DNA of 64,000 nucleotides from assembly GCA_039679855.1 (NCBI GenBank), contig JBDKUE010000008.1, positions 1 to 64,000 on the forward strand, read 5' to 3'. Shown here in pieces: positions 24,961-34,058 of the stretch; the first letter of the stretch is position 1; each line of letters opens with the position of its first letter. The position numbers and the translations under genes were made by a program. Source of the stretch: UBA5314 sp039679855. Lineage in GTDB: Bacteria > Bacillota > Syntrophomonadia > Syntrophomonadales > Syntrophomonadaceae. Under the pieces are notes generated by a model. That model was given only the letters and a program-made list of their open reading frames with translations. It was not told the origin of the DNA and ran no database searches.

Positions 24961-27900
24961 TTAGCCTTCAATTCCAATTTGGATTGCATCAGCCTTAGGG
25001 ACTTCCAGTTTAACTTTATACCAGGCGGCATACATAGCCGGAAGAACCAGCAAGGTAAGAATAGTGGCCACCAAAAGCCCCCCGGCTATGGCAACAGCCA
25101 TTGAGCCCCAAAAGATGCTGGTCATTAACGGAACCATACCCAGTATTGCTGCCAGAGCGGTCAGCATAATAGGCCGAAATCTTAGCACTGCTGCGTTTAC
25201 TATGGCATCCCGTACAGTCTCACCTTGTTCTATTTGTTTATCAATTTGGTCAATGAGAATAATTGAATTGCGAATTATAATTCCCGACAGGGCCAAAATC
25301 CCGCAATAGGTCACGAAAGCCAGCGGCTGATTGGTGAGTAAAAGCGCCGGAGTCACTCCAATCATACCCAGGGGTGCAGTTAACAAGGTCAACAACATTT
25401 TTGGTATACTTTCCAATTGCAGCATTAGCAGAATAACAATTATTATTGCCATCAAGGGAACAACTTTTAATAAGTTGGACAGAGCAGTTACCGAAGTTTC
25501 GGCTGATCCGGCCATTTCTATGCTGTATCCCAACGGCAGGTTCTGGCACAGCGATGCAAGCTTTTGGTAAACTTTTTTGGTCGCATCCGTACCGGTAATG
25601 CCTTCAGTTACATCGGCTTGCACGGTTATAGTCGGTTTGAGATCATATCGCCAGATCACACCATCTTCGGCATCGTAAGAAATCTTCGCAATCTGGTCCA
25701 AAGGCACGTATTGACCACTGCTGAGCGGTATATTGAGATCCTTGATATTGGCCAGGTCATTACGGCTGTTCGAATCCAGACGGAAGATTAATCCAACGGT
25801 TTTATCCTCTTCCCGGAATTCATCGATTGGCACCCCTGATAGCTGGGCTTGAAGAGTAGATGCCAGGGTCTCACTGTTGACTCCCAACCTGCTGGCTTTG
25901 TCCTGATCGATTGTCAAGTGCACGGTTTTGCTTTTCTGGCCCCAATCCATGTTTACATCACGCAGGTATTCTTCAGATGCCATCACGATTCGGGCCTGTT
26001 CTGCAATGCTGCGCACCTTATCATGATCGTATCCGGTCACCCGGAGCATTACCGGATATTTGGCCGGGGGTCCTATCTGTATGGATCGGAAGTGTCCTTC
26101 CACCGATGGAAATAAGGTGAGAATGTCGTTAATCTTTTGGGCCACTCTTTTCCGAGCCTCAAGGTCTTTGGTTACTATCACGAATTGGGAGAAATCATTG
26201 CTAGAAAGAACCGGCTCGTGGGATAGAATAAAGCGCGGCGCCCCTTGACCCACATAGTAGGAATAATCTACGATATCCGGGTCGTCCTTTAACTGCGCAG
26301 CAAAATTTTTACTGGTGTCATCGGTAGCCTGGATCGAAGAACCCGGCGGCAGCCTGAGGTCAAGGATGAGCTCCGGGCGAACTGATTCCGGGAAAAAATC
26401 TTGCTTGATGAATCTGACGAGAAAAATCGATGCTGCAAAAGCTGCCAAAGTTAGTATGATAACAGCTCTGCGATTCTCAAGGCACCAGTTCAATATTTTC
26501 CTGAACAAACGATAGAATTTTGTGTCATACAAATCGAAACCCTGCTCTTTATGGGATGGTTTTAGCGTTATCATCTTATAACCCAGGACCGGAGTTACGG
26601 CAACTGCTACTATCCAGGAAATAAGCAGAGCTATGGTCACCACCCAGAAAAGGCTTCCTACAAATTCACCTGCACTTCCCTTGGAAAAACCCACCGGCAT
26701 AAAACCGGCACAGGTAATCAGAGTTCCGGTCAGCATAGGACCGGCTGTGTTAAGATAAGCAAAACCTGCTGCTTTAGTCCGGTCCCAACCTTCCTCGAGT
26801 TTGACCGTCATGCTCTCTAAAATGATAATCGCGTCATCCACCAGCAGGCCAATGGCCACAATTAGTGCTCCGAGCGAAACTCTGTGTAGCGCTATGTCAC
26901 TGCCTTTCATTAGTGCAAAAACGCCGGCAATGACCAGGGGTATCACTATGGCAACCACAGCCCCGGTTCTTATCCCCAGTGTAAAAAGACAGACGATAAG
27001 AATGATGGCAATAGCGATCAACAGGGTAATAACAAACTCATTTATAGACTCCTTTACTACTTTGGGCTGGTCGGCTACCTGGTGAATCTCCAGGCCAGCG
27101 GGCAGGTCTTTTTGAATCTTGCTTAGAATCTGGCTCAGATCCTCGCCCAAAGTCAGAACGTTGCCTCCCTCTTCCATAGACAGAGCCAGACCAACCGCCG
27201 GCTGACCGTTGTAATACATTTTGGGTTCGCCGGGCTCAGCGTAGCTTCTCTGCACTGACGCAATATCTCCCAGGCGAACCGTGCCGCTGCTGGTTCGGAT
27301 CGGCAAATCGCGAATGTCTTCAACATTATCAAACATTCCGGACACGCGTACATAAACGTTATCGGACGAGGTTTCGAACATCCCGGCCGGAGTCATGGCG
27401 TTTTGGCCCTGCAATGTAGCTATGATGGCATTGGGGCTTATACCCAGCCTGGCCAGCTTGCTGCTTTCCATTTCAATGTAGATCTTTTCAGGCTGAACCC
27501 CAATCAATTGAACCTTTTTAACATTATCGACATCCAGTAAAAGGCGCCGGGTTTTCTCAGCCTCAGCCCTCATCTCTTCATAAGAAAACCCGTCTCCAGT
27601 AACAGCATAAACCGAACAAAATACGTCGCTGAACTTGTCATTGAAGTAGGGTCCAAGCACCCCATCTGGCAGGGTATCCTTGATATCATTAACCATATTG
27701 CGGACATCCAGCCAGGTGGGTTGAATTTTATCGTGTTCAACCGAAAAGTCCAGGTTTACAAAAATATATGATTTACCGGGTGCGGAGTAGCTGTTTATAT
27801 AATCCAGCCCGGGAGTATCCAGAAGCTTCTTTTCGATTTTGTCGGTTACCTGTTCTTCCACCTGCTGAGCGCTGGCTCCCGGCCAGGCAGCGGTAATCAC

Positions 27901-28038
27901 CATTTTTCGAACTACGAAGTCCGGGTCCTCCATTCTGCCAAAATTTTGGTAGGAGTAAAGGCCCGTAAGGAATACTAAGATAATAAAAAAATATATCAAT
28001 GACTTGTGTTTGAGTGCCCATTCAGTAATGTTTATCAT
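24961..28038 (-). CDS. RND-family efflux transporter (AcrB/MexF-like)
   Basis: A 1025-residue inner-membrane proton-driven pump with the two-fold RND layout: helix 1 (SLIYFFIILVFLTGLY), a large extracytoplasmic loop, helices 2-6 with the proton-relay pair in GLLVDDAIIILESM, then a second loop and helices 8-12. ATG 28038 (AAGG 9 nt upstream, MINITEWALKHK) is the natural family start; the open frame continues to 28062. It is most like HAE-1/CzcA-type drug pumps of low-GC anaerobes. In a monoderm host it would work without an outer-membrane channel. The adaptor gene just upstream is frameshifted. Confidence 0.93.
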   Translation of the reverse strand: MINITEWALKHKSLIYFFIILVFLTGLYSYQNFGRMEDPDFVVRKMVITAAWPGASAQQVEEQVTDKIEKKLLDTPGLDYINSYSAPGKSYIFVNLDFSVEHDKIQPTWLDVRNMVNDIKDTLPDGVLGPYFNDKFSDVFCSVYAVTGDGFSYEEMRAEAEKTRRLLLDVDNVKKVQLIGVQPEKIYIEMESSKLARLGISPNAIIATLQGQNAMTPAGMFETSSDNVYVRVSGMFDNVEDIRDLPIRTSSGTVRLGDIASVQRSYAEPGEPKMYYNGQPAVGLALSMEEGGNVLTLGEDLSQILSKIQKDLPAGLEIHQVADQPKVVKESINEFVITLLIAIAIILIVCLFTLGIRTGAVVAIVIPLVIAGVFALMKGSDIALHRVSLGALIVAIGLLVDDAIIILESMTVKLEEGWDRTKAAGFAYLNTAGPMLTGTLITCAGFMPVGFSKGSAGEFVGSLFWVVTIALLISWIVAVAVTPVLGYKMITLKPSHKEQGFDLYDTKFYRLFRKILNWCLENRRAVIILTLAAFAASIFLVRFIKQDFFPESVRPELILDLRLPPGSSIQATDDTSKNFAAQLKDDPDIVDYSYYVGQGAPRFILSHEPVLSSNDFSQFVIVTKDLEARKRVAQKINDILTLFPSVEGHFRSIQIGPPAKYPVMLRVTGYDHDKVRSIAEQARIVMASEEYLRDVNMDWGQKSKTVHLTIDQDKASRLGVNSETLASTLQAQLSGVPIDEFREEDKTVGLIFRLDSNSRNDLANIKDLNIPLSSGQYVPLDQIAKISYDAEDGVIWRYDLKPTITVQADVTEGITGTDATKKVYQKLASLCQNLPLGYSIEMAGSAETSVTALSNLLKVVPLMAIIIVILLMLQLESIPKMLLTLLTAPLGMIGVTPALLLTNQPLAFVTYCGILALSGIIIRNSIILIDQIDKQIEQGETVRDAIVNAAVLRFRPIMLTALAAILGMVPLMTSIFWGSMAVAIAGGLLVATILTLLVLPAMYAAWYKVKLEVPKADAIQIGIEG

Positions 28039-28109
28039 CTTCACCGGCCTTGGTCCTCCCAATCAGTATTTTGTAGGTGTACAATAGGGTAGCCTTTTAA
28101 AAGCCGTTT

Positions 28110-29218
28110 TTATTGACATGTATCCATCAAGCGCACTTTTTGCCCTTCCAGCAATTTATTTACCCCTGCAATTACTACGGTTTCCCCATTGTTAAGACCC
28201 GCACTTACCTTTACCTGGTCATGATCAAAACCGGCAACCTGGATCTTTCTCAAATGCGCTATTCCATCATTTATCACCCATACTGAAGGGCCATCGTTGG
28301 TTTGATAAATGGCTGATAAGGGTATTAACGTTAGAACCTCCTGAGCGCTGCTGGAAGTGTTTAATTCAACCGAAGAAGTCATGCCCACTTTTAGATCGGC
28401 TGGAGGCTCAATCAGGCTGATTCGAACTTTGAAAGTCCGGGCGACGGAATCGGCTACGGGCGATACCTCGCGCAAGCGCCCCTCCAGAATGACGTCAGGA
28501 AGCGCCCAAAAACTTACTTTTATGCTCGTCGCTTTACTTAAATCATCAACCCGGTTTTCCGGAACGCTTTCTCAACTTCCCGCTCTCCATCCTGGACCAG
28601 CGTCATTACCGGGGTGCCTGCCGCCACAAACTGTCCGGTTTCAACTCTTAGAGCAGAAATAGTGCCGGCATAATCCGCTTTTAGATTGCAGTACTGAAGC
28701 TGATTGGACAGCTGCTGCAATTGCGCCCCGGCTTGACGGTAGGCGGCTTCAGCAGCGTTATAAGTGTCAATAGCAGCGTCATATTCCGCTTTGCTCAACG
28801 CTCCCCCCTCATACAGGGTTTGTTTGCGAACCAGGTTATCCTGGGCCAGTTTCATTTTAGATTCTGCTGAATTAAGCTCCGCTTCACCGATCTGGACACT
28901 TAATTGACAATCCGCAGAATCAAGCTGCATGAGGATGTCTCCAGGCTTCACATTACTGCCCACATCCACATTGCGAACCAGTATTTTACCGTTCACTCGA
29001 AATGCCAGTTGACTTTCATAGCGGCCGTGAACCTCCCCCGAATACTTAAAACGTAGGACGTTTTCATCACCCTTGACAACCATGGATCGCACCAGCAAAG
29101 GCTCTTCGGCTACTTTTTTAGGAGTATTTAGAAAACGCACCAGATAGTTTAAACCAACTGCCGCTAAAACAACTAAACAGGCAACATAGAATTTTTTATT
29201 CTTGTACCATTGCTGCAT
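28110..29218 (-). pseudogene. RND periplasmic adaptor (membrane-fusion protein), frameshifted
   Basis: Two frames together make one complete HlyD/AcrA-type adaptor. The first (29218 to 28538) has the N-terminal anchor, VNGKILVRNVDVGSNVKPGD (biotinyl-lipoyl half), a coiled-coil hairpin and DYAGTISALRVETGQFV. The second (to 28110) has the beta-barrel and membrane-proximal parts. The break is in an AAA run at 28568-28570: one extra A would restore GEREVEKSVPENRVDDLSKA. Either a real loss of function or a sequencing error in a homopolymer. The intact pump gene next door and the well-kept regulator favour error or a very recent mutation. Confidence 0.85.
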
Positions 29219-29271
29219 TTATACCACTCCCCGGGATCGATATTTGAGGGTTGTTCGTAACTTCATTTATT

Positions 29272-29301
29272 CACAAATTATACATCTGTGTGTATTTTGT
29301 G
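29272..29301. promoter_or_regulatory. Palindromic operator for the TetR regulator
   Basis: 13-bp arms (CACAAATTATACA at 29272-29284 and TGTGTATTTTGTG at 29289-29301) match at 11 of 13 positions around a TCTG centre. It overlaps both divergent promoters, so the bound regulator would repress the pump and itself. Confidence 0.75.
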
Positions 29302-29305
29302 TAAA
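29277..29305 (-). promoter_or_regulatory. Promoter of the RND efflux operon
   Basis: TTTACA (29305-29300), 17-bp spacer, TATAAT (29282-29277): a near-consensus sigma-A promoter lying inside the operator. Confidence 0.82.
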
Positions 29306-29325
29306 CAGCCCGCCCATGATATTAT
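29297..29325 (+). promoter_or_regulatory. Promoter of the TetR gene
   Basis: TTGTGT (29297-29302), 17-bp spacer, TATTAT (29320-29325); the -35 box overlaps the operator's right arm. Confidence 0.65.
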
Positions 29326-29359
29326 TTAATTTAGGTAAAATCAACCAAGGAGAATCTGA

Positions 29360-29914
29360 ATGAACACAGAACAACGTATTATCAATGCATTCAAAGAAAT
29401 GTGCTATAACCAGGGATTTTATGCGGTCAAAATGGAGGAACTGGCCGACCGGGCCGGGGTGAGCCGAAGAACCATTTACCTGTATTTTAAGAGTAAGGAA
29501 GACCTGGTAGACAAAACAGTCGATACTTTCCTGATGGAATTTCCCAACCGGCTCAACATAATCGTCAACGAATCCGACCTGGTAACCGCTCTGGCTAAAG
29601 GTATGGAAGCACTGGTGAAACAAGGAGCCTTTCTGCTTACCAATCAATGTATAAAGGACCTTCAAACCCACTATCCTCTGTCATGGCAAAAGCTTGAGAA
29701 CTACCGTCAGAATCAGGTTTCATCAATTGTAGACATATTACTGAAGCGAACTGATAAGCAATGGATAAAGGAACTGGACCCCGACTTTATTAGAGAAGCG
29801 ATAATGGCTATTGAGCGAAGGTGTGCCAATGTTGAATTTGCCAACCAAATGGGAATGTCAATAAAAGAATTGACCCTGCAATTTGCCAAGTTTATTGTTA
29901 ATCCTTTTATTTAA
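29360..29914 (+). CDS. TetR/AcrR-family repressor
   Basis: A 184-residue regulator. The N-terminal helix-turn-helix (about residues 8-52: MEELADRAGVSRRTIYLYFKSKEDLVDK) is typical of TetR; the helical C-terminal part would bind an inducer. The gene is divergent from the RND pump, and a palindrome across both promoters fits classic local repression relieved by the pump substrate. AAGGAG lies 7 nt before ATG 29360. The C-terminal domain is similar in length to TetR proteins that control RND pumps. Confidence 0.93.
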   Translation: MNTEQRIINAFKEMCYNQGFYAVKMEELADRAGVSRRTIYLYFKSKEDLVDKTVDTFLMEFPNRLNIIVNESDLVTALAKGMEALVKQGAFLLTNQCIKDLQTHYPLSWQKLENYRQNQVSSIVDILLKRTDKQWIKELDPDFIREAIMAIERRCANVEFANQMGMSIKELTLQFAKFIVNPFI

Positions 29915-29920
29915 TTAACT

Positions 29921-30958
29921 TCATGACTGAGTATTGTTATTCGGCGCAAAATGGGTTCCACAGTGAATGCAAGTCCTGGCATTAATCGGACTGAATAGGG
30001 CGCAATCGGAATTGGGGCATTGTTTTAAAGTCACCGCTGCTTCATTTGCCGTTTTATTTCTAGGGGTGGCGTCGCTTATTTGGGTCGTATATCGTTCCGA
30101 GCTAATGGAGCCTCCGTCGATAGACTCCGGCGCTGCGTCAGGGGAAGGCCAGGACGGCGTTTCATCATTTTCGCAGGTATAAGGCATTTCAGGAGGATGG
30201 GATAGATTTGGCGCTGTTGGCGATAATACCCCTGGTGATTCCAACCCGCTTCCGCAGTTCCAACAAAAAAGGGCGTCATTGAGTTTAATAAGTGCCCCGC
30301 ACTGCCTGCAGTTATTGTCTCTTCCTAAAATCGAAGTGTCTACGGGTTGTCGATCGGTGGCTTCGGAAAAAGGTACTCTAACGTAATTGGGGGTTGGCAA
30401 CGGCAGTCGATTAATACCCTGACCTATTTCAGCTATTACAATAGCCCCGGTAATAAATATAATGGAACTGATAAGCCAGATGGCTCCCTGGCTGGTTGCA
30501 GTCACGTCAGGATAGTCGCGCCATATCAGGTAATACTTGAGTACACTCCCCAAAACCGCGGCCAGGCAGAAAATAAAAAATACTGATGAATTTACTCGCG
30601 GCAGTGACCAGTTTCTTCTTTTTAAAAGGTCATTGTAATCCATAGCCAAACCCCAGACGGCCACAAAGATCCATCCATAATTAAATACCGGGATAAACAT
30701 GCCCACCAGTCGGGAGTAATCAATCCCCACTCCATCCGCCGCCCGCAAACGGGACCATGCAGCTCCGATTAAGGTCAAGGATATAATAAAAAGGATCAAG
30801 GACGGGAGTAGTATTAAACCGTTTCCAATCAGCAAGGCATTCCACCAGCCCAAATCAAAGTCCTCGCCATATTGCCAGATCCAAAAGTAGATGGCATCAA
30901 TAAGAACGGCAAAAAATATCCAGGCCGAAAGATAGAAAACCGTGGCAATTTTTTTCAT
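29921..30958 (-). CDS. DUF4328-like membrane protein with C-terminal zinc ribbons
   Basis: A 345-residue protein. Residues 1-190 hold about six membrane helices with the DUF4328 pattern (FIPVFNYGWIFVAVWGLAMDYNDLLKRRN). Two zinc ribbons follow, CRQCG...CWNCG and, near the end, CPNSDC...CIHCG, joined by a Pro/Ser-rich linker. ATG 30958 follows GGGGAGCAAT. It is the last gene of the sigma/CHAT/Hsp70 block, 73 bp after hsp70. A paralogue with the reverse gene order role lies at 49449. Function unknown; perhaps the membrane sensor or client of the chaperone set. Confidence 0.8.
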   Translation of the reverse strand: MKKIATVFYLSAWIFFAVLIDAIYFWIWQYGEDFDLGWWNALLIGNGLILLPSLILFIISLTLIGAAWSRLRAADGVGIDYSRLVGMFIPVFNYGWIFVAVWGLAMDYNDLLKRRNWSLPRVNSSVFFIFCLAAVLGSVLKYYLIWRDYPDVTATSQGAIWLISSIIFITGAIVIAEIGQGINRLPLPTPNYVRVPFSEATDRQPVDTSILGRDNNCRQCGALIKLNDALFCWNCGSGLESPGVLSPTAPNLSHPPEMPYTCENDETPSWPSPDAAPESIDGGSISSERYTTQISDATPRNKTANEAAVTLKQCPNSDCALFSPINARTCIHCGTHFAPNNNTQS

Positions 30959-31031
30959 ATTGCTCCCCTGTTTCAATATTCAAACTGAACTTTCGCAGTT
31001 GAATATTCTAATATTCAAGCTTACTAGTACT

Positions 31032-33521
31032 CTACTTTTTTACCATGGTGGTGCCGTTGTAGTGCAGGGCCTGGTCGCGCTCATGCTGAGGCAAGAGCTC
31101 CAGCAACTGGATGGCACAGTTCCTTAAACCAGCTTCATTACCGGCATTGATGGCCCGCCGGCCCTCATTGAACAAACGGGCTGCCCGGGGCTGGTTTTCA
31201 ATTTGATCTTTTCTTAGTTCCAAATAATCCAGCAGCTCAATCCAAAAGTCGACCCTGGTGCTCCGTATCTTTACCTGCAGTTTACCGACTTCTTCGAGCT
31301 TTCGTTGTAATCGAACCGGATCTCTTTTTTCTATGGCGGTCCGCAGTTCCAGATTCAATGCTTGATATTGCTTTTTGTCGCTTATACTTCCATATTCTTG
31401 AACGATTTCTCCGGTTTGCTGGTTTTCTTCTTCAGCCTGCCTGACCAGAGCCGGCCACTCGTCAATATCTTCGATTTCGTCAATTACGGTTTGCAGTTCC
31501 TGGAGCCGCAACAATCCTTCGTCAGTAGCGTTAATATCTCCGTCTCTTGCTGCCGTCAAAGCCTTTTCCACATTATGAGCCGCCTGTTCACAGCGGATTT
31601 TAGTCAGGACGACATCTGACTTTTTTTCGTCGCCATCCATCCTGGCCATCAGGCTTTGCAGCCTTTCCTTTTCCCGGCCAAAATCGGTTTCCAACTGTTC
31701 CAGGCCCGGGCTTTGCTTCTCCAGACTCATCACCTTTTCCAGAACCTGATCAAGAACCGGTATATATGCTTCCGCAGTTACCTGGCGCGATTTGTCAATG
31801 TGGATGGTGATTTCCACTTCACTGCCAGCGGGAATGTCGCGCCGCACCTGGCTCCCGTTGATTTCCACGGCGCCGATCAGCCGGTTGCGATTCGCCCGCC
31901 TGGTATTCTCCCCTTCAACCACGGGAATGCGAAGCAATGACGAAGGATCGCCTTTTTTTACTTCAACAGTTGAAAAATGAACCTGCCGAATTCTCTTGGG
32001 AAGAGCCGTTCCCTTACTTAAGAAAATCTGCGTCTCATTATTGGCCAGGGCCACCCCCACCGAATGAGTCAGGATAGGATCGGATATGGTAATCCCAATC
32101 GTATAATGGATGCGCTCGGGTTCATAATCCAAACGATTTCCAAAGTTGTCGCGAAAATCAATCAGGAACTCATTCTGCCGGTCCTTTTCGGCTTTCAGCC
32201 GGGTTTTAAATACACCCTTTTCTATACGTGTTTTCCCGCTGCGCCACTCACTCTTGGGTTCCACAAATTCAATAGTATAGCCGCTGGTATCAACCGGCTC
32301 GGGAGCGATAATATTGCCCCCGACCAGCGGTTGGGCATCATTCCCCACCGGTTCGTACTGGCATTCAATATAGAAGCGGCCGGCAGGAACAACTGCTTCC
32401 GGCAACGGCTGTTCCAATCTTTGCGTCGCCGCATATACGGACGCCCCCCGGCCCACCACCGTCAGAGGATCAATCCCATATTCCAGAGTGATTCCCAATT
32501 CGTCATTAAGCATTCTCCGTAGAAGCGGAGTTAAGGTCGGCCCGCCCACCAGCAGCAGCTTTTCAATGTTGGCTGCCTCCAGGCGTTTTTCGGCTAGAAC
32601 CCGGCGGCATATCTCAATAGACCTGGCTATATAAGGGCGGGCAAGTTTTTCAACCTCCGAGTTCTGCAGTTCATATTCAAAACGGACCAGCCGGCCGCTG
32701 TCGTCCTGGCAGAGCGGATCGATTAATATTTGGGCCAGGGTATCCCGGGATAGGAGTATTTTGGCTTCTTCGGCCGCTTTTTTGAGCTTGCCGAAGGCTC
32801 CCCGATACCTGGGGTTGTCAGGGGTAAAATCATCCAGGGCGGGATACTGGCGCTTTATTTCAGGAACCAGCAGCCGGTGGATTATATCATGATCGATGAG
32901 CTTTCCGCCTAAAAACTTGTCTCCACCGTGGTTCACCACCCTGATAATTCCGTCCCGCATATTTACAATGGCGGCGTCAAAGGTGCCTCCCCCCATGTCG
33001 TAGACCAGCCAGAAAACCCGGTCGCTGGCGCTCTGAAAACCGTAGGCCAAAGCAGCCGCCACCGGTTCCTGCAGTAATTGAACGTAATTAAAGCCGGCTT
33101 TTTGTGCTGCCTTTTCGGTCGCCTGGTTTTCCGGCAAATCAAATTCAGCCGGCACCGTAATCACAGCCGCCTGAACTTTTTCGCCGGTTTTATGCTCGAC
33201 ATCCGCCCGCAGGCTTTTTAACACCTCGGCCGATAGATCTTCGGCTTTCATTTCCCGGCCATGAGCAGAAGTCCAGCTGTGCGAGGTCCCCATTTTTAAC
33301 TTAAATTCGCAGCATGCGTTTTCCGGGTCGTCTTCAATCCTTTCTTTGGCCTTCTGACCGACATGGAGATGCCCTTTACTGTCCACCCATACTGCGGATG
33401 GGGTCAGCTTCTGATTGTTCAGGGTGTTTTCAATGACTTCCGTATGAGTTCCGTTGAGCACCGCAATACAGCTGTTGGTGGTGCCCAGATCAATGCCAAA
33501 GTCAATCGTAGTTCTGGCCAT
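31032..33521 (-). CDS. Hsp70-family (DnaK-like) chaperone, diverged
   Basis: An 829-residue protein, about 200 longer than DnaK. The actin-like ATPase is clear: GIDLGTTNSCIAV (phosphate 1), VPAEFDLPENQATEKAAQKAGF, LLQEPVAAALAYGF, YDMGGGTFDAAIV (phosphate 2) and LLVGGPTLTPLLRRML (adenosine). The C-terminal half is diverged from the DnaK substrate domain, with two beta-rich units (380-560) and a long coiled tail (560-829). ATG 33521 directly follows the TAA of the GrpE-like gene and has GGAGGAAG upstream. It is thus not the housekeeping dnaK but part of a dedicated set with GrpE- and J-like partners. Confidence 0.88.
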   Translation of the reverse strand: MARTTIDFGIDLGTTNSCIAVLNGTHTEVIENTLNNQKLTPSAVWVDSKGHLHVGQKAKERIEDDPENACCEFKLKMGTSHSWTSAHGREMKAEDLSAEVLKSLRADVEHKTGEKVQAAVITVPAEFDLPENQATEKAAQKAGFNYVQLLQEPVAAALAYGFQSASDRVFWLVYDMGGGTFDAAIVNMRDGIIRVVNHGGDKFLGGKLIDHDIIHRLLVPEIKRQYPALDDFTPDNPRYRGAFGKLKKAAEEAKILLSRDTLAQILIDPLCQDDSGRLVRFEYELQNSEVEKLARPYIARSIEICRRVLAEKRLEAANIEKLLLVGGPTLTPLLRRMLNDELGITLEYGIDPLTVVGRGASVYAATQRLEQPLPEAVVPAGRFYIECQYEPVGNDAQPLVGGNIIAPEPVDTSGYTIEFVEPKSEWRSGKTRIEKGVFKTRLKAEKDRQNEFLIDFRDNFGNRLDYEPERIHYTIGITISDPILTHSVGVALANNETQIFLSKGTALPKRIRQVHFSTVEVKKGDPSSLLRIPVVEGENTRRANRNRLIGAVEINGSQVRRDIPAGSEVEITIHIDKSRQVTAEAYIPVLDQVLEKVMSLEKQSPGLEQLETDFGREKERLQSLMARMDGDEKKSDVVLTKIRCEQAAHNVEKALTAARDGDINATDEGLLRLQELQTVIDEIEDIDEWPALVRQAEEENQQTGEIVQEYGSISDKKQYQALNLELRTAIEKRDPVRLQRKLEEVGKLQVKIRSTRVDFWIELLDYLELRKDQIENQPRAARLFNEGRRAINAGNEAGLRNCAIQLLELLPQHERDQALHYNGTTMVKK

Positions 33522-34055
33522 TTACACTTCCTCCTTGGGGCCCGTTTTCTCTGCTTTTATGGGTTCCGGCCGGCCCACAATAACCTCGCCGTTCTGAACC
33601 TTTTTGCCTTTGTAGAAAATAGTGGGCTGAACTGTTTCGATTACCTGTTCTTGAACACACCCGGAATTGGTTTCGAAGGCTATGATCTTCCAGGCTTCTC
33701 CTCCGCTTACCGTTTCCCCGCCATGATCCTGCACCTCAATCCCCAGGTTGACCAGACGATCCCAGGTGGATTCCAGCGCCCTTATGGTTGAGCGCATCTC
33801 CTGGACGGACGGGCCGGCTTGCACCAGGGCCAGTTTCTGTCGGATTCTCCACAACCCGGTGCCTATTTCGCTTACCAGGCGCTCTAATTCTTCTTCACTG
33901 GTTGGGGGCATCGCTGAGAAGACCGTACTCTGCATAATATCCATCGAATCTTCGACCGGGTGCTCGTTTTCAATCCCATTGATTTCATCTGCACAATGCT
34001 CTTCAAGGTATTTAGATTGTCTGAGCTTCTCTAGAAACGTTGGTATGTTTTTCAT
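33522..34055 (-). CDS. GrpE-like nucleotide-exchange factor
   Basis: A 177-residue protein. The C-terminal part GCVQEQVIETVQPTIFYKGKKVQNGEVIVGRP matches the GrpE beta-domain by eye (VVEVLQPGY..KGRVLRPA.VKV); the middle is helical (EEELERLVSEIGTGLWRIRQKLA), as expected for GrpE's long dimer helix. It is shorter than usual GrpE. Its stop touches the hsp70 ATG, and it starts 3 bp after the J-like gene, so all three should be made together. The probable role is ADP release from the neighbouring Hsp70. Confidence 0.7.
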   Translation of the reverse strand: MKNIPTFLEKLRQSKYLEEHCADEINGIENEHPVEDSMDIMQSTVFSAMPPTSEEELERLVSEIGTGLWRIRQKLALVQAGPSVQEMRSTIRALESTWDRLVNLGIEVQDHGGETVSGGEAWKIIAFETNSGCVQEQVIETVQPTIFYKGKKVQNGEVIVGRPEPIKAEKTGPKEEV

Positions 34056-34058
34056 AAC

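Noticed and set aside
31032..33521. Housekeeping dnaK
   Set aside because: It is longer than DnaK, the substrate domain is diverged, and the partners are non-standard.
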